Assembly (NCBI GenBank): GCA_947462335.1
Contig: OX381721.1
Location: 39,396,488-39,460,487 of the forward strand
DNA: 64,000 nt
From: Harmothoe impar
Taxonomy: Eukaryota; Annelida; Polychaeta; Phyllodocida; Polynoidae
Direction of reading: 5' to 3'
Part shown: piece by piece, positions 48,871 through 60,462 of the stretch
Numbering within the stretch: position 1 is the stretch's first letter
Layout: each line of letters begins with the position of its first letter
The notes under the pieces: generated by a model
The model's database searches: none
What the model was told of the DNA's origin: nothing
Seen by the model: only the letters and a program-made list of their open reading frames with translations
Program-made: the position numbers and the translations under genes

Positions 48871-51600
48871 GGTTATGGAAGCCCAGTAACCCTTCCACTG
48901 CGCAGGGAGGACGAGTGAAGGTATGAAGTAAGTTGTGGACAAGTTTGGAAGTCGGATGGGCCTTGGAAGTACGAGTTTGATAGGTCTGGAAACTCAGCGA
49001 GTCGGAGTGGCTTCAGCGAGCAAGTGGCCGGATAGCCCTGAGCGATATTGGGAGTGGTTTCCCCTAGTGGACGCACGAGGGACGCTATCATCGCCGACAA
49101 TGGCGTTGGGCCCAGGCAGGGCGTCGGGAGCCCGGTTGGGAGGATGGCGATGTTGGGAGGGCAACGTTTGTCGTCATGGAAATACGTGTAGGGAGATGGA
49201 GGCTGCAGGAAACACGTTTAGGACGCCGTGGAAGGGCCGAGGACCGGGGCCGAGGACGACGGATAGCCCTGGCGGATAGCCTGAGTGGGAGGCGGCAGCA
49301 GGCCCGGGCAGCAGGCCCGAGGAGGGGGAGCGCCCACCCCGGGAGAGATGCGTCAATGTCGGCGATGTCGGCAAGGAGAGAGATCGCCGAGGGAGTGTCT
49401 AGATCGACGGGGATACATGTGGCAAAGCAGCGACGATGTCAGCAGGTTGGTAAACGTGACATTACTGACAACATAGCAGTGTTATTGAAGGAATGTTGTC
49501 AGTGAGTGAGGACAACGTGGGAGAGTCACAGAGTGCCTGCAGCGGCCAGGAGGCCAGGTACGATGTGTGATGTACACTGAGTGACTGATGATGACGATGT
49601 GTGGCAGAAGTTACAGACAGTGGCAAGGAGTTACAGAGGTCGTTGGCAGTACGACGTGTGTTGAACTGTAAACCAACCAGGGAAGCCTGTAAACTGTCAG
49701 TAGTGCTACATGAAGACGACGATGTGAGAGGGTAGCAGCAAGGTCGGTGTTTGTTGTTTATGGACGCTGGTAGGACGCCAATACACATGGAAGTACGACG
49801 GTCACAGTGTGTGCACATGGTGTCAGTGTTCACTGAGATCGTTGTGGAGATGTCATAGACAGTGTGGCCTACACTTGGGAGTGTAATCTGCAGTGATGAC
49901 AATAGATGCACACAGGAGTATGATATGATGATCACAGAGTGACCGAGGTCGGCATGGGGTGTGTATTATTGTGTGTACCTGTGTACCAGCTGTGATAGAG
50001 TGATACATAGAGGAAGTGTCAGAAGTTGTAGTGGACGTGAGGAGTCTGTAGTGGACGTGAGGAGTCTGCAGTGGACGTCAGGAGTCTGAAGTGGACGTCA
50101 GGAGTCTGCAGTGGACGTCAGGAGGCTGTAGTAGACGTCAGGAGGCTGTACGGGACATGTCAGTGCAGTAGAGGAGTGGACTGTGAATACTTGGCTGTGT
50201 GAGCATTTTTGAGGGGGTTGTTGTAGAAAGTTGTGTAGGGTAGATTCTATGTGGTATAGAACAGAGGTCACAACAGTAGGACTAAAATGGCAGCAAGTAT
50301 GAGGAGGAAGTTCAGTGAAGGACATGTGTTGATAAGAAATGACTCATTCCTGTGCAGCTTTAGACACATAATGATCTATTGTGCAACTATAATGATAATG
50401 GACTATTCAACATATCTGCAGTGGGAAGTGATGCAAGGTACCGGAGACCAGGTACCGGTGGATGGCGAAAGACTTCTAGGGTTCTGTGATGACTAGGCAG
50501 GAGGAGCTCGGAGATGGATAGAGGGCGTGGAAGGAAGACTATGTAAGTTACATGAAGCATTCAGAAGGGCGGTAGGTGGACCACCATGGGCGAGGACAGT
50601 TCGCTACTGTGTACGACTAAACCAAAACCACATGCGGTATAGTGGACCGCAACGATGATGACAGTCGCGGTACTGTGGACATGAAACCAAAACCACTGGT
50701 CCGGTTGATGGACCGGATCGAGTTGATAGGACGGTGGTGAGAACTGGGGTATCAAAGACAAAATCATCATTCGGGGTGATGGCCCGTGACATGAGGGCAG
50801 TGTAGGCTAGCCTATAGCAGGGGTTCCTGCATGTCTAAAATTCATCTGGTGTGAATGGACCAGAAGGAAGGTAGCTTATATATGTGGTAGTCACGAGGAT
50901 CCATGCGCTCGGTGCGAAGTGTTATGTGCAGAACCGGAGAAGTATTTTTAGTGTAGGGAGGTGAGGGCTGAAGCCTCACATGGAAATGATGTGCTAGTAA
51001 CCGCTCTTTCCAAGTTTAGGGTATTATGTTTTAATTAAATGGAAATAGCCTGTGGTAGCTATTTGGTATGGTTTAATGTGAAACATATGGAAGACCTAAG
51101 TTGATAATTGCCTGTTAATAGCTAAGGTTTATGCTATTGAGTGTATTATGTAAGACAACATAAGAATTTATCTTTGTATTAATACTAAAACTAATGAGAT
51201 CTAGTTTATGTATTACATGTATACTAGTTTGTGAGAACTGTGTAAATGTTGAAGACTACAAAGTAAAATTTGACTACTGAGTCAATTAAAGAGACAATGA
51301 ACATTCTAAGTAAACAGAGACACTGATAAAGTCAAAAACTTTAACATCCAGGAGGAGTGTTTATTTTATAGTAACACTTTATAGTTATTCATTGTGTATT
51401 CTAAAGGTTTATGTTCATATTGTATATGGTATCAAACAAAGAATATCATTAACCCCTTCACCACTGGGTTTCCTGTAACTCAATGCAATTTTGTGCAATA
51501 TATTGGCTTACCGCGTGGAAGGGGTTAATGTTTGAGAAGGAGATATTCAAAATTGTATTGTGTGTATTCATACTTTTACTCCACTGCGAGTGAGAAGGAG
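48871..51600 (+). other. Interior of element C, apparently non-coding
   Basis: The left half is G-rich with short GC-rich frames, the right half AT-rich. No frame shows a retroelement domain on either strand. A short tandem repeat lies at 50033-50155. Looks like a TRIM/LARD-type non-autonomous interior. Confidence 0.6.
50033..50155 (+). repeat. 20-bp tandem repeat inside element C
   Basis: Six or so head-to-tail copies of a unit close to GTGGACGTCAGGAGTCTGNA, the later ones diverged (GTAGACGTCAGGAGGCTGTA). Confidence 0.9.
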
Positions 51601-51772
51601 TGTAGAATATAGGCACTCTTGTAGTGTAAAGTCTATGGCGGGAAAATTACCCCACCGGGTAACCAGCGTTCATGTTACTTCCGGTAATAAAAGTGACGTC
51701 ACTCCATGGCGCGGTTTTTAGACAAACAACATGGCTCACGATTTTGTCCAGCTTTAAGCAACTTATTCATCA
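51601..51772 (+). repeat. 3' LTR of element C
   Basis: 172 bp, identical to the 5' LTR. Polypurine tract at 51588-51600. Confidence 0.93.
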
Positions 51773-52738
51773 CCCGGGTCCACAACTTTTGGTTCCAAAA
51801 GCTTGTTGCTCACCGGCAGCTTGGTTGCAGTTCTCCTGCCGAACAGTCTCTGTGCAGGCGAGCCGGACTCCGGGGTCTTTGGTGCATTCCGAAAGTTCAA
51901 TAGTACCAGATGTACCTTAATGCGGTCGCCTCCCACTTTCTCCATCATGTGACGAACTGTCTGGTTCGCACGTTCAACCATCCCATTGGCTTGGTGATGG
52001 TAAGGACTGGTAGTGACATGCGTGAACTGCCATGTTGCAGCAAATTCACGGAAGCAAAGGCAGGCAAACTGCGGTCCATTGTCTGTCAGTAGCTTGTCTG
52101 GCTTCCCGTGCACCGCAAGGATTCTAGCCAGTTTCTCCTGGACTGTCGAACTGTGCGTATTTTCTCTCAGCTCCTCTATCTCGATGAATCCAGAATAATA
52201 ATCAATCACTACAAGGAACATCGAACCCACACAATTGAGTTAATCAGCTGCTATCACCTTCCATGGTCCAGTGGGTACCTCGCTCGGATTCAGTGGCTCC
52301 TTCTGTTGCTGGTTGCGGTTTTCCTGGCAACTTGCACACTTGCTCACAGTATCTTCAATCTGAGCGTTCATACCCGGCCAATACAGAACATCACGGGCCA
52401 GTTGCTTGGAACGCACTATGCCCAAATGACCTTCATGGATAACTTTCAGCATGTCACTTCTCATGGCTATCGGTATTACCACTCTATCTCCTTTGAATAC
52501 AATACCATCCAGCACTGCAATTTCATCTTTCGAGTCAAAGTACTTTCTTATCTCTGGATCCAGCGCATTTCGATGCTGAGGCCACCCAACTCGCACAATC
52601 TGTCTCACTTTCTCTAGTTCTGGATCCATCCGCGAGGCCTCCTCTAGTTCCTTTTGCTTGCTCTCACTGAATACCGCTGCACCTCTGACCTCTGAAGCGT
52701 AGACATTGAAATAGTTTACCTCTTTCATCATACCGTCA
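51773..52738 (-). pseudogene. pol: Element B integrase core, with in-frame stop and split by element C
   Basis: The zinc-binding part comes first: HEGHLGIVRSK then CASCQ (about 52450-52320). An in-frame TAA at about 52240 follows, then the catalytic core with LLTDNGPQF and MVERANQTV (second Asp and the Glu). The first catalytic Asp sits directly before the stop codon. The frame runs into element C at 51772. Breaks: one nonsense codon, the element C insertion, and the MITE at 52742 separating it from RNase H. Confidence 0.85.
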
Positions 52739-52741
52739 CAT

Positions 52742-52884
52742 CCCAGCTAACAAAAAACGTTTTCCAAACGTTTGCAAACGTTTTTAAAACGTTTGGTTAC
52801 AAACTTTTTCTATAGGTTTGTACTAAAAAGGTTTTCCTACAAAAACGTTTGCAAACAGTTGGAAAACGTTTTTTGTTAGCTGGG
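52742..52884. mobile_element. 143-bp palindromic MITE in element B pol
   Basis: Ends CCCAGCTAACAAAAAACGTT and its complement; the interior is full of AAACGTTTGCAAACG-type half-palindromes. An AT dinucleotide flanks both ends. Removing the MITE and one AT restores the phase between the RNase H and integrase frames, which supports the AT duplication and these exact ends. Confidence 0.85.
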
Positions 52885-55141
52885 ATGTCTCTGGTAAATA
52901 AGCTCGACTTAGAGCATCCGCTACCGGGATGTCCTTCCCTGCTTTTCCAATCAACTGGAAGGACTGATGCTGCAATGTCATCCTCATCTTTTGCAGGCGC
53001 AGTGGGACAAGATGGAGGGGTTTCTCTATGATCCTTACAAGAGGCAGATGGTCTGTCTCCACCGTGACGTCTGTCCTCCCATATACATACGAGTGAAATT
53101 TCTTGAAAGAAAACACAATCGCTAACAGTTCCTTTTCTATCTGAGCATACGCATATTCTGCATTTGTTAGTGCCTTTGAGGCATATGCTACTGGCCTGTC
53201 ACCCTGCATTAGCACGGCCCCCAGTCCTGACTGCGATGCATCACATGAGATTGTTATGGGCTCTTCTAAGCTATAATATCTCAGGACTGGAGCACTTGTC
53301 ATCATCCTTTTCAGTTCCTCAAACGCCTGCCGGTGTACCTCTTCCCAATGGAATACAAAGTCTCTGGCGTTGCTCTCCTTGATCAGTTGTCGAAGCGGCT
53401 CTGTCACCGATGACAGGTTTGGGAGGAACTTGCAGGTATATGTGACCATCCCAAGAAGACTCTGTACATTGGCAATGGACTTTGGCTCTGGCATTTCTAC
53501 AACCGCTCTCACCTTCTCCTCACTAATCTTCACCCCCTCTGCAGTCAGCTTGTGACCAATGTATTCCACTTCATCTGTACATAGCTTCGTCTTCCTTGGG
53601 TTTAGCTTCAGGTTGCGGTCACGACACCGCTGTAACACCAGAGCCAGTCTCTCGTTATGTTTATCTAGAGTTGGAGCATGAATCAAAATGTCGTCCATTA
53701 TGATTTCAACACCCTCAATATCGCAGAACATCTCACTCATCGCTCGCTGGTATATCTCTGGTGCTGAACAAATGCCCATCGGCAGACGCAGATACCTGTA
53801 CCGGCCAAACGGTGTGTTGAAAGCCGTTAGGTGCTGCGATTCCTTCGTCAGTTCTATCTGGAAGTAGCCCATATTAGCATCCAGAACCGTGAAAAACTTT
53901 GACTTATCCGTTCTTGTCGTCACCTCGTCAATGGTACACATTGGATGATATTCACGAAGCAGTGCCTTGTTCAAGTCTTTCGGGTCAATTGTTATTCGTA
54001 TATCCTTACTTGGACCAGATGACTTCTTGTCTACCACATGTAGTGCACTGCACCACGCTGTCGGCTCACCCACAGGCACTTTCTCGATGATACCCAAACA
54101 CTCGAGTTCTTTGAGTTTAGCACGTGTAGGTATGCGCAAAGCTGCCGGAATGGGACGGGGAGGGTGGGCAACAGGCTTCGCTTCTGGGTCACATATCAAA
54201 TCATATTTACCTGGAATCTTACCAACACCCTGAAACACATCTTTAAACTGACCATACACATCACTTGCAGATTTTGGGACAGAATCAACCACATCAACCC
54301 TTTTTACCAAGTTCATCCGCACACTGTCCTTCTCCGAGAGAATGTTCGGCACATTTGGGCCATCAAGAACCTCACACTTTATGTCATATTGTACACCCCT
54401 ATACTCTACTGGTAATTGAACTGTCCCAAGTGACATCGCTGGTTGCCCCAACAGTCCACGTACTGCAATATTTGACTGAAACAGAATTGGTTTGTCAAAC
54501 ATAGATTCATAAGTCACCTTTGATATCAAGGAACATTCTGCACCTGTGTCAATTTTAAAGGAAATGTAACCATCACATTTTGTGCTAAGGTCCACCGACC
54601 ACATACTTTTTTGTCTGTTGGCAACATGTACATCCTGTGTCACCATGTGGATATTGAGTGTCTCCATAGCAATATTTTCTGCCTCAAATTCATACTCTCC
54701 ACCACCCACTGCACCATACTCCTCATATTCATAACCTTGACCGCCATACTCATTTGCCGCATAATGCACAGATTTCTGAGAATAGAAACGCCGGGCAAAA
54801 TGACCAACTCTGTGGCAGATATGGCAAGACTGGTTGTACGCTGAGCACTGTCTCAGTCTATGCACATAACCACAGTTACCACATGATTGTCCACTCTCCG
54901 CATAACCTTGACCTCCACGACCTCTGTAACCGCCACGTCCACAGCGACCTCCACAACCACGGAAGCTATCCTGATGATCCTGAACTTGTTCCTGACCATG
55001 ACCCTGGTGACGATCTTGATCTGGATACTGACCTTGACCCCGACCACGTGCGCTGAAACCCCCTAGCCCCCGACCATAGCCTCGGCCTCGGGGGATACCT
55101 GTCGACCACATCCACCCGGGACTCCTGACTGTCCTGAGCAC
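52885..55141 (-). pseudogene. pol: Element B zinc knuckle, protease, RT and RNase H
   Basis: The open frame begins in the Gly/Arg-rich end of Gag and has two Cys motifs (CGNCGYVHRLRQC and CHICHRVGHFARRF). Then come protease FKIDTGAECSLI, RT with VLDANMGYFQ and IIMDDILIHAP (MDD in place of YxDD), and RNase H with ISCDASQSGLGAV and ETDHLPLV. The frame ends within the MITE at 52823. A frame change from gag occurs near 54966-55141. Typical of Gypsy elements that fuse NC and Pol; all RT catalytic residues are visible. Confidence 0.88.
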
Positions 55142-55676
55142 CTCCGGTGATCTTCCTGGTCATCAACTTCTGCTCATGGAAGTTACATGCCTTAATCAGC
55201 TGATCAAGTGTCAAGTCATCTTCCCATAATTTGTCCTTTAACTTCTTATCACTGACACCATTCGAGATCTGGACACAGACTTGCTGCTCCTCGGATGCCC
55301 CAAACTCACACTGTGACGCTAACTCCCTCACAGCTGCGATATACTCCGCGACCGTCTCATTTTTCTGCACCCGCTGCTGGAATCGCGTGATGTAGCCTTT
55401 CCACAACTTCTTTGGCTCAAAATGAGCATCAAATTTAAGCAGCACAGGGTCTAATTTCTTCTCGTCCCCAGCCGGAAAGGTGAACTTGTCAAACACCTTG
55501 ATCCACTGGGACCCCATACTACACAACAACATGGCCACTTTTGTCTCCCCAGATACCTCTGTCTTTTCTGCTGCCACTAAATACAACCTGAACTCCATTT
55601 GCCAGTCCTTCCATGCCTGGGCAATATTCTCCTCAGCCTGAGGGCTGAACTTGGCAGGGGGCTTGAAGGTAGCCAT
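54966..55676 (-). CDS. gag: Element B gag (matrix/capsid)
   Basis: I start at the ATG at 55676 (protein MATFKPPAKFSP...), since the preceding in-frame codons offer only a GTG. About 236 aa. Helical capsid-like sequence with WKDWQMEFRLYL and a YITRFQQRVQKNETVAEYI region typical of retrotransposon Gag, ending in an Arg/Ser-rich stretch. The knuckle region lies in the overlapping other frame, so Gag and Pol may be linked by frameshifting, or a mutation separates them. Confidence 0.75.
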   Translation of the reverse strand: MATFKPPAKFSPQAEENIAQAWKDWQMEFRLYLVAAEKTEVSGETKVAMLLCSMGSQWIKVFDKFTFPAGDEKKLDPVLLKFDAHFEPKKLWKGYITRFQQRVQKNETVAEYIAAVRELASQCEFGASEEQQVCVQISNGVSDKKLKDKLWEDDLTLDQLIKACNFHEQKLMTRKITGGAQDSQESRVDVVDRYPPRPRLWSGARGFQRTWSGSRSVSRSRSSPGSWSGTSSGSSG

Positions 55677-55862
55677 GCTCCTCACTATAGGCCTATCACA
55701 CCTAGATACAGTACAGTCAGTAATACTTCCACAGACTCAGCTAGTGAGTCCCACAACTTGATATTCAGATGGCTGGCATCCACACAACAGTCAAGCTCTA
55801 CTCACAGTTCAGGACTTCCACTCCTCTTATTTCACTGACACATCATCAAGTTCATCTCACCA

Positions 55863-55878
55863 CACACTTCTGACGCCA
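55863..55878 (-). other. Primer-binding site of element B
   Basis: Minus-strand TGGCGTCAGAAGTGTG adjoins the inner end of the 5' LTR. It closely resembles the corresponding site of element A (TGGTGTCAGAAGTGGG), so both probably use the same or a related tRNA. Confidence 0.75.
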
Positions 55879-56015
55879 TGTTATGTCTGTGCCTATCCTG
55901 GTATTTCCTATTTGGCTCAATTAATGGGAATCTACTCAGAGAACAACAAACACGTGCGTTACGGTAGTTCCCGCCGGAAGTCATGTATTCAGAACGTTGC
56001 AACGGGTATACAACA
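55879..56015 (-). repeat. 5' LTR of element B
   Basis: 137 bp, identical to 47707-47843; ACGGG follows on the right. Confidence 0.93.
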
Positions 56016-57749
56016 ACGGGGTGTGGCACCTTGATCAGGAGTTGGTGGAGTCGGTGGAGGGACCACTGGAGGTACATGATCACTAGGCGGTGTGACCACT
56101 CTGGTTAGCATGGTGGGCGGATCAATGTTGTCGTTTTGTCCGGGCCCGAGATTTCTCGTCATTCTACGGTTACGTCTCACTAGTCCATTCGGTGTTGAGA
56201 TTATATAGGATCTCGGTCCGGGGGCTTTTCCTATGACCTTCCCTTCCACTCGTAGGTCGGGTAGCCATGCTCGGTCTCCTGGTGACAGTTCGTCTGCTTC
56301 TGTGACTCGGTGGCGTTGGTTGTAGTTCACTGCCATCTGCTTCCGGTATTCCTTCTCCTTCCTTCGAACCAGCGCTACATCTGGGATGCGCGGTTTTAGT
56401 TCATCTGGGTGACACGGCACCAGTGATTTTAGTCTGCGACCAATGTTCAGCTGAGCCGGGGAGAATCCTGACAGTAGAGGGGTGTTGCGATAAGAAATAA
56501 GGGCAAGGTACTCATCGTCAGCCTTATTGAGGATCACTTTGATGGTTTGCACCGCTCTCTCTACTTCTCCGTTACTTTGTGCGTATCTTGGAGATGACGT
56601 GATGTGTTCAAATCCGTATTCTGCTGCAAAGTTTTTGAACTCTGCTGATGCGAATTGAGGACCGTTGTCGCTGAACAGTATGTCGGGTATACCTTGATGG
56701 AAGAATGCTCTTTTCATCTTCTTTACTGTCTCAGTGCTATCAACATTTTTGCCAACTTGGCACACTTCCACGTCTCTAGAATAGTAGTCTATGATGAGGA
56801 GGTACATGGACCCCTTATGGTGGAAAAAGTCTGCCGCTACTCTAGACCACGGTCGTTCTGGGAACTCAGTTCCTTTCATCGGTTCGACACGTTCACGTCT
56901 GTACTTTTCACAAATGTTACAATTTTTCACTGTCTTTTCGATGTCTTTGGACATTCCTGGCCACCACACTGATGCGTTGGCATTCTCACGGGTCTTAGTG
57001 ATGCCCTGATGCCCATCATGTAGATGGCGTAAGACGTCAATCCTCAGACTTGCTGGGATCACAAGCTGTTTTCCTCGAAGGAGTAGTCCATCGTGAACTG
57101 TAAGGTTGCCCTGTTCGTTCCAGAACTTAACCAAAGGTCCGTAGACGTCACGTCTGTTCTCTGGCCACCCATGTTCAATATGGTGTATCACTACCTTCAG
57201 GATATCGTCTTTCTTTAGCTCTGACCGTATCTCGTCTAGTCTCTGGTCAGATGATGGTAGACAGACGAGTACTGCTTGTACGTATGCGTCAGATTCCTTA
57301 CGTAGTTCTTCTTGCTTATGAAGTTCTTCGCTCTCCAGCATGTGCTCACCAAGAGGCGCTCTTGACAAGGTATCTGCGGTCATTAGACTTTTACCTGGCA
57401 CGTGACTGACTGTGAAGTCGAACCGCATCAATCTCAGTCGGAATCTTTGGATCCTCACTGGCAGTTCGTCGATCAGTTTGGTTGAGAATAGTGGCACAAG
57501 CGGTTTATGGTCAGTCTCCACATGGACTCGCATACCGATAACTAAGTTACTCCAGTGTTCGAGTGCCCATGTGGTCGCTAATGCTTCCTTCTCAATTTGT
57601 GCGTATCGGCATTCAGTCTTTGTCATTGACCTGCTGGCGTATGCAACGGCTTTCAGTCTTCCATCTCTTTGACGTTGTCTCAGAACTGCCCCAAGACCGT
57701 AGCTACTTGCGTCTGCTGACACGATCGTTTCACGTTCAGGGTCATACAA
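56016..57749 (-). pseudogene. pol: Element A RNase H and integrase, truncated by element B
   Basis: RNase H begins VSADASSYGLGAV and includes ETDHKPLVPL. Integrase has HDGHQGITK and CNICEKYRR for zinc, then RVAADFFHH, LFSDNGPQFAS and GEVERAVQT for the DDE triad, and a C-terminal module (GDRAWLPDLRVEG) plus Pro-rich tail. The frame is cut by element B at 56015; its last codons are found beyond D at 16608-16553. A frameshift at about 57750-57790 separates it from the RT ORF. Confidence 0.88.
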
Positions 57750-57781
57750 AGCGAGAGCTTCGTCCGAAGCCAGTTCCTGTT

Positions 57782-59140
57782 TCAGTTTCTCAAACGCTTT
57801 CTTTTGTGGAATGCAGAATCTTTCTTGAGGAGATCTCTGACTGGTTTGGTGATTTTGGCAAGGTTCGGCAGAAATTTCATCTGTTGATTCACCATGCCGA
57901 GGAATCGTCGGACGTCTGGGACGTCTTTAGGGTCTGGCATCTCTATGATGGCTTTGACCTTTGCTGGATCCTTCCTGATGCCATCGGCATCTATCACCTG
58001 ACCAAGGTAGCGAAGCTTGGTTGTGGAGAACTCACACTTGTCTTGGTTTAGAGTGATACCGCTCTCTTGGAGGCGGTTCAGCACTTTCGCCAAGCTTTCA
58101 TCGTGCTCTTGTTTGTCCTTTCCAATCACAAGAATGTCATCCATGTGACACAACACTCCTTGTAGTCCAGTCAGTTCTTTGTCCATTCTCTTTTGGAAGT
58201 GTTCAGGAGCAGATGATATACCGTAGGGAAGTCTCCTGAACATGTACCTTCCGAACGGTGTGATGAATGTCGTCAGCTTTGAACTCTCTTGAGTCAACAG
58301 TACCTGGTGGAAGCCAGAATTTGCGTCTAGCTTGGAGAATACAGCTCCGCTTGAAATACACGCCAGGGTCTCCTCTACCTTTTTCATCTGGAAGAGTTCA
58401 CGTGGGACGCCCTGGTTGAGTCTTGTCAAGTCCACACACAGCCGTAGGTTCCCGTTTGGTTTATGTACAACCACCATGGGTGCACACCAATCCGTTGGTT
58501 CGTCTATGGGCTCGATAACTTCTGACTTTACTAATGCTGCGATTTCCTGCTCTACCTTTTTCATCAGAGGCTTTGGCACACTGCGTGGAGTATAGAGGCA
58601 GAATGGTTTAGCATTGTCTTTGAGTCTTATAGCATATTCACCTTTCAGCTTACCGAGTCCTGTAAAGAGCTTCGGGTAAGCTTTGACCACTTCGTCCTTC
58701 GTGTCCAACTTTGGGATTTCACTGTTCACGGCTTTGACCCTATAGGCGCCAGGGATGTTAGGTATCAGTCCTAGTTTCTCGATTGCAGGTTGTCCGAGGA
58801 GAAGCGATTTCACGCCTCGCACTACGTAGACGTCTTCGTGGACGGTAGTGTCTCCGCGACTCAACTGCATACGAGCACATCCTAGCGTCTGTAACGGATG
58901 CTCGCCTGTAGCATACAGCGTCTTTCTTGTTGGTTGGATCTCTCCATAGGACTTCTTGTAGTATGTATCGGGCATCACCGATATCTCGGCTCCAGAGTCT
59001 ATGTACCACGATAGAGTATCGGAGCCAGTTCTGAGTTTTATGTACCAGCCTTTGCTTGAACTCGATTTGTCGTCTGGGACGGATTTTGATGAAGCCGCAT
59101 TTACTTCGCTCGTTACGCTGCCAATAAATACGTGCGACAC
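57782..59140 (-). pseudogene. pol: Element A protease and reverse transcriptase
   Basis: Begins directly after a TGA (59141-59143) in the same frame as gag. Protease motif LSWYIDSGAEISVM near residue 45. RT with RLCVDLTRLNQ, KLDANSGFHQ, FGRYMFRRLPYGI and catalytic HMDDILVIG. The frame stops at 57782 because of a one-base shift in the thumb/RNase H junction. Gag and Pol in one frame with a single TGA between could mean readthrough or simply a nonsense mutation in a formerly fused ORF. Confidence 0.88.
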
Positions 59141-59999
59141 TCAGTCATCGGGTATATCGTCTCCAGACTCTTCCTCTGCGACTTGAGAAATCCGCGCTCT
59201 TGAAGTACGGCAAACTTGGGAAAAATGTCCTTTTATTTTACACTTCTCACAGGAGTGATTCACTGCGGGACAATTTTTCTTCCCTTTGAGGTGTTCGGTA
59301 CCACAGAATCCGCACTTGATTTTGTCACCAGTATTTCTCTTTTTCTCGGTTCTGCTCGGGTCCGGCTTCTTCTTGGCCTTGCTGTGGACTACGTCGATAT
59401 TGGCACTCTTTGACTCTTGGAGCTCATAGCGCGTAGTCTCCTTTTGGTAGAGTATCTCTACTGTTCTCTCCAGCGTCAGCCCTGCACCGGCATCATAGAG
59501 CTTCGACTTTGCCGACTGGTCGGTACATGAAAATGTCAGTTTATCGCGCACAGCCTGGTCCATGTAGGTCTGTGGGAATTTGCATTCACCTGCACTCTTC
59601 TTGACTGTTAGCACCCATGACTCCAGAGTTTGAGATGGTCCCCTTTTGAGGGTGAACCAAAACTTTTCCCTTAGTAGCAGTTGGGGGTCCCTTTTTCCAA
59701 AATATTCTGTACTTTTGTAGCACAGTATTATAGTTATTTGGGTCCTCAGCTGGTATGGGAGCTTGTCCCTGGACTGGATTTGGATGTTGTGGGAGGAATA
59801 CAAAACTGTCATAAATGTCTATCCCATCATCCCCAATATGATTCAGTAGGAGTCCCACCTTTTTTTCATTTGGCTCTGTGCTGGAGCCTGTGGCCTTGAG
59901 ATATATCTCAAACCTTCTCTTCCACAGAGACCATGAATGTGATGGGTTGCCCCTCTCAATTTTGAGGGTGTCTGGTGGTTTTACACTGTTGGCAGCCAT
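59141..59999 (-). pseudogene. gag: Element A gag, frameshifted
   Basis: ATG at 59999 (MAANSVKPPDTLKIERGNPS). The capsid-like sequence continues in one frame to about 59700, then in a neighbouring frame to 59141, so one shift lies near 59700. The second half has ETWLT/LRDKLTF-type capsid helices, a basic linker and two Cys/His motifs (CGFCGTEHLKGKKNC and CEKCKIKGHFSQVC). The second is a canonical CCHC zinc knuckle; the first is knuckle-like. Confidence 0.8.
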
Positions 60000-60207
60000 T
60001 TCAAAATTGTCACTGCTTTTAGTGTAGGCCTACTGACAGTCAATATCATACACACAATTAACAGCTTGGGGTCTTGGTAAATGCTTCTGGAGGTTTTTTA
60101 GAAAAGTTCTCTACTCACAGATTCTTGAGAAGTTGAGCTCATCACTTTTCAACACCAACTTGAGTGTCTCACTTCAATTTGGCACTTTTCTTGTTGTGGG
60201 CATGGAA

Positions 60208-60227
60208 GAATCCCACTTCTGACACCA
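60208..60227 (-). other. Primer-binding site of element A
   Basis: Minus-strand TGGTGTCAGAAGTGGGATTC adjoins the 5' LTR end (GATGCCACA). The starting TGG complements a tRNA CCA end. The tRNA identity cannot be settled by eye. Confidence 0.8.
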
Positions 60228-60457
60228 TGTGGCATCCTGCTTTGCTGGATGTCTTGATACTTTGTATTTTATAAGTGACAACAACTCTGAATCTTCATCT
60301 CAAGATGTATTGACCGACCTCCGGTGATAGACAAACTCCCGCACGATGCACAGACAATTCCCAGACGCTTAGTACGCCTGTGTGACGATAGGTGGCGCCC
60401 TAGTAGCGCTAGTAGCGTTTGCCGCGCTCTGCAGTAGCAGGGCTGCGTCATACGACA
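60228..60457 (-). repeat. 5' LTR of element A
   Basis: 230 bp; pairs with 16073-16303. Followed by CTTTT, the target-site duplication. Confidence 0.93.
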
Positions 60458-60462
60458 CTTTT

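Larger units (their letters stand above)
48699..51772 (+). mobile_element. Element C: non-autonomous LTR element with copia-like primer site
   Basis: Two identical 172-bp LTRs (TGTAGAATATAGG...TTATTCATCA) flanked by CCCGG (48694-48698 and 51773-51777). Just inside the left LTR is GGTTATGGAAGCCCAG, resembling the internal initiator-tRNA-Met primer site used by copia-type elements (GGTTATGGGCCCAG). Just before the right LTR is a purine tract GAGTGAGAAGGAG, so it reads left to right. The 2.7-kb interior has no gag, RT or integrase and only short frames. It inserted in the integrase gene of element B. LTR identity indicates a very recent event. Confidence 0.88.
47707..56015 (-). mobile_element. 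Element B: Ty3/Gypsy-type LTR retrotransposon nested in A
   Basis: Two identical 137-bp LTRs (TGTTATGTC...ATACAACA) at 47707-47843 and 55879-56015, flanked by ACGGG at 47702-47706 and 56016-56020. On the minus strand the primer-binding site TGGCGTCAGAAGTGTG (55863-55878) adjoins the 5' LTR, and a purine tract ending AACGAAAGGAGA (47844-47855) adjoins the 3' LTR. Genes run gag, PR-RT-RH, integrase. Two later insertions interrupt it: a 143-bp MITE at 52742-52884 and LTR element C at 48699-51772. It is a recent but defective copy. Confidence 0.93.
16073..60457 (-). mobile_element. Element A: Ty3/Gypsy-type LTR retrotransposon hosting elements B and D
   Basis: Two 230/231-bp LTRs (16073-16303 and 60228-60457; minus-strand ends TGTCGTATG...GATGCCACA) are flanked outside by the same pentamer CTTTT at 16068-16072 and 60458-60462. 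The genes run on the minus strand: gag near 59999-59141, then pol 59140 to 56016, with the last codons at 16608-16553. The pol C-terminal region is cut twice, by element B at ACGGG and, about 20 bases further on, by giant element D at CTTG. With both removed, A is a compact element of about 5 kb. The LTRs differ by one 1-base indel and few if any substitutions, so A itself inserted recently. Confidence 0.9.
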
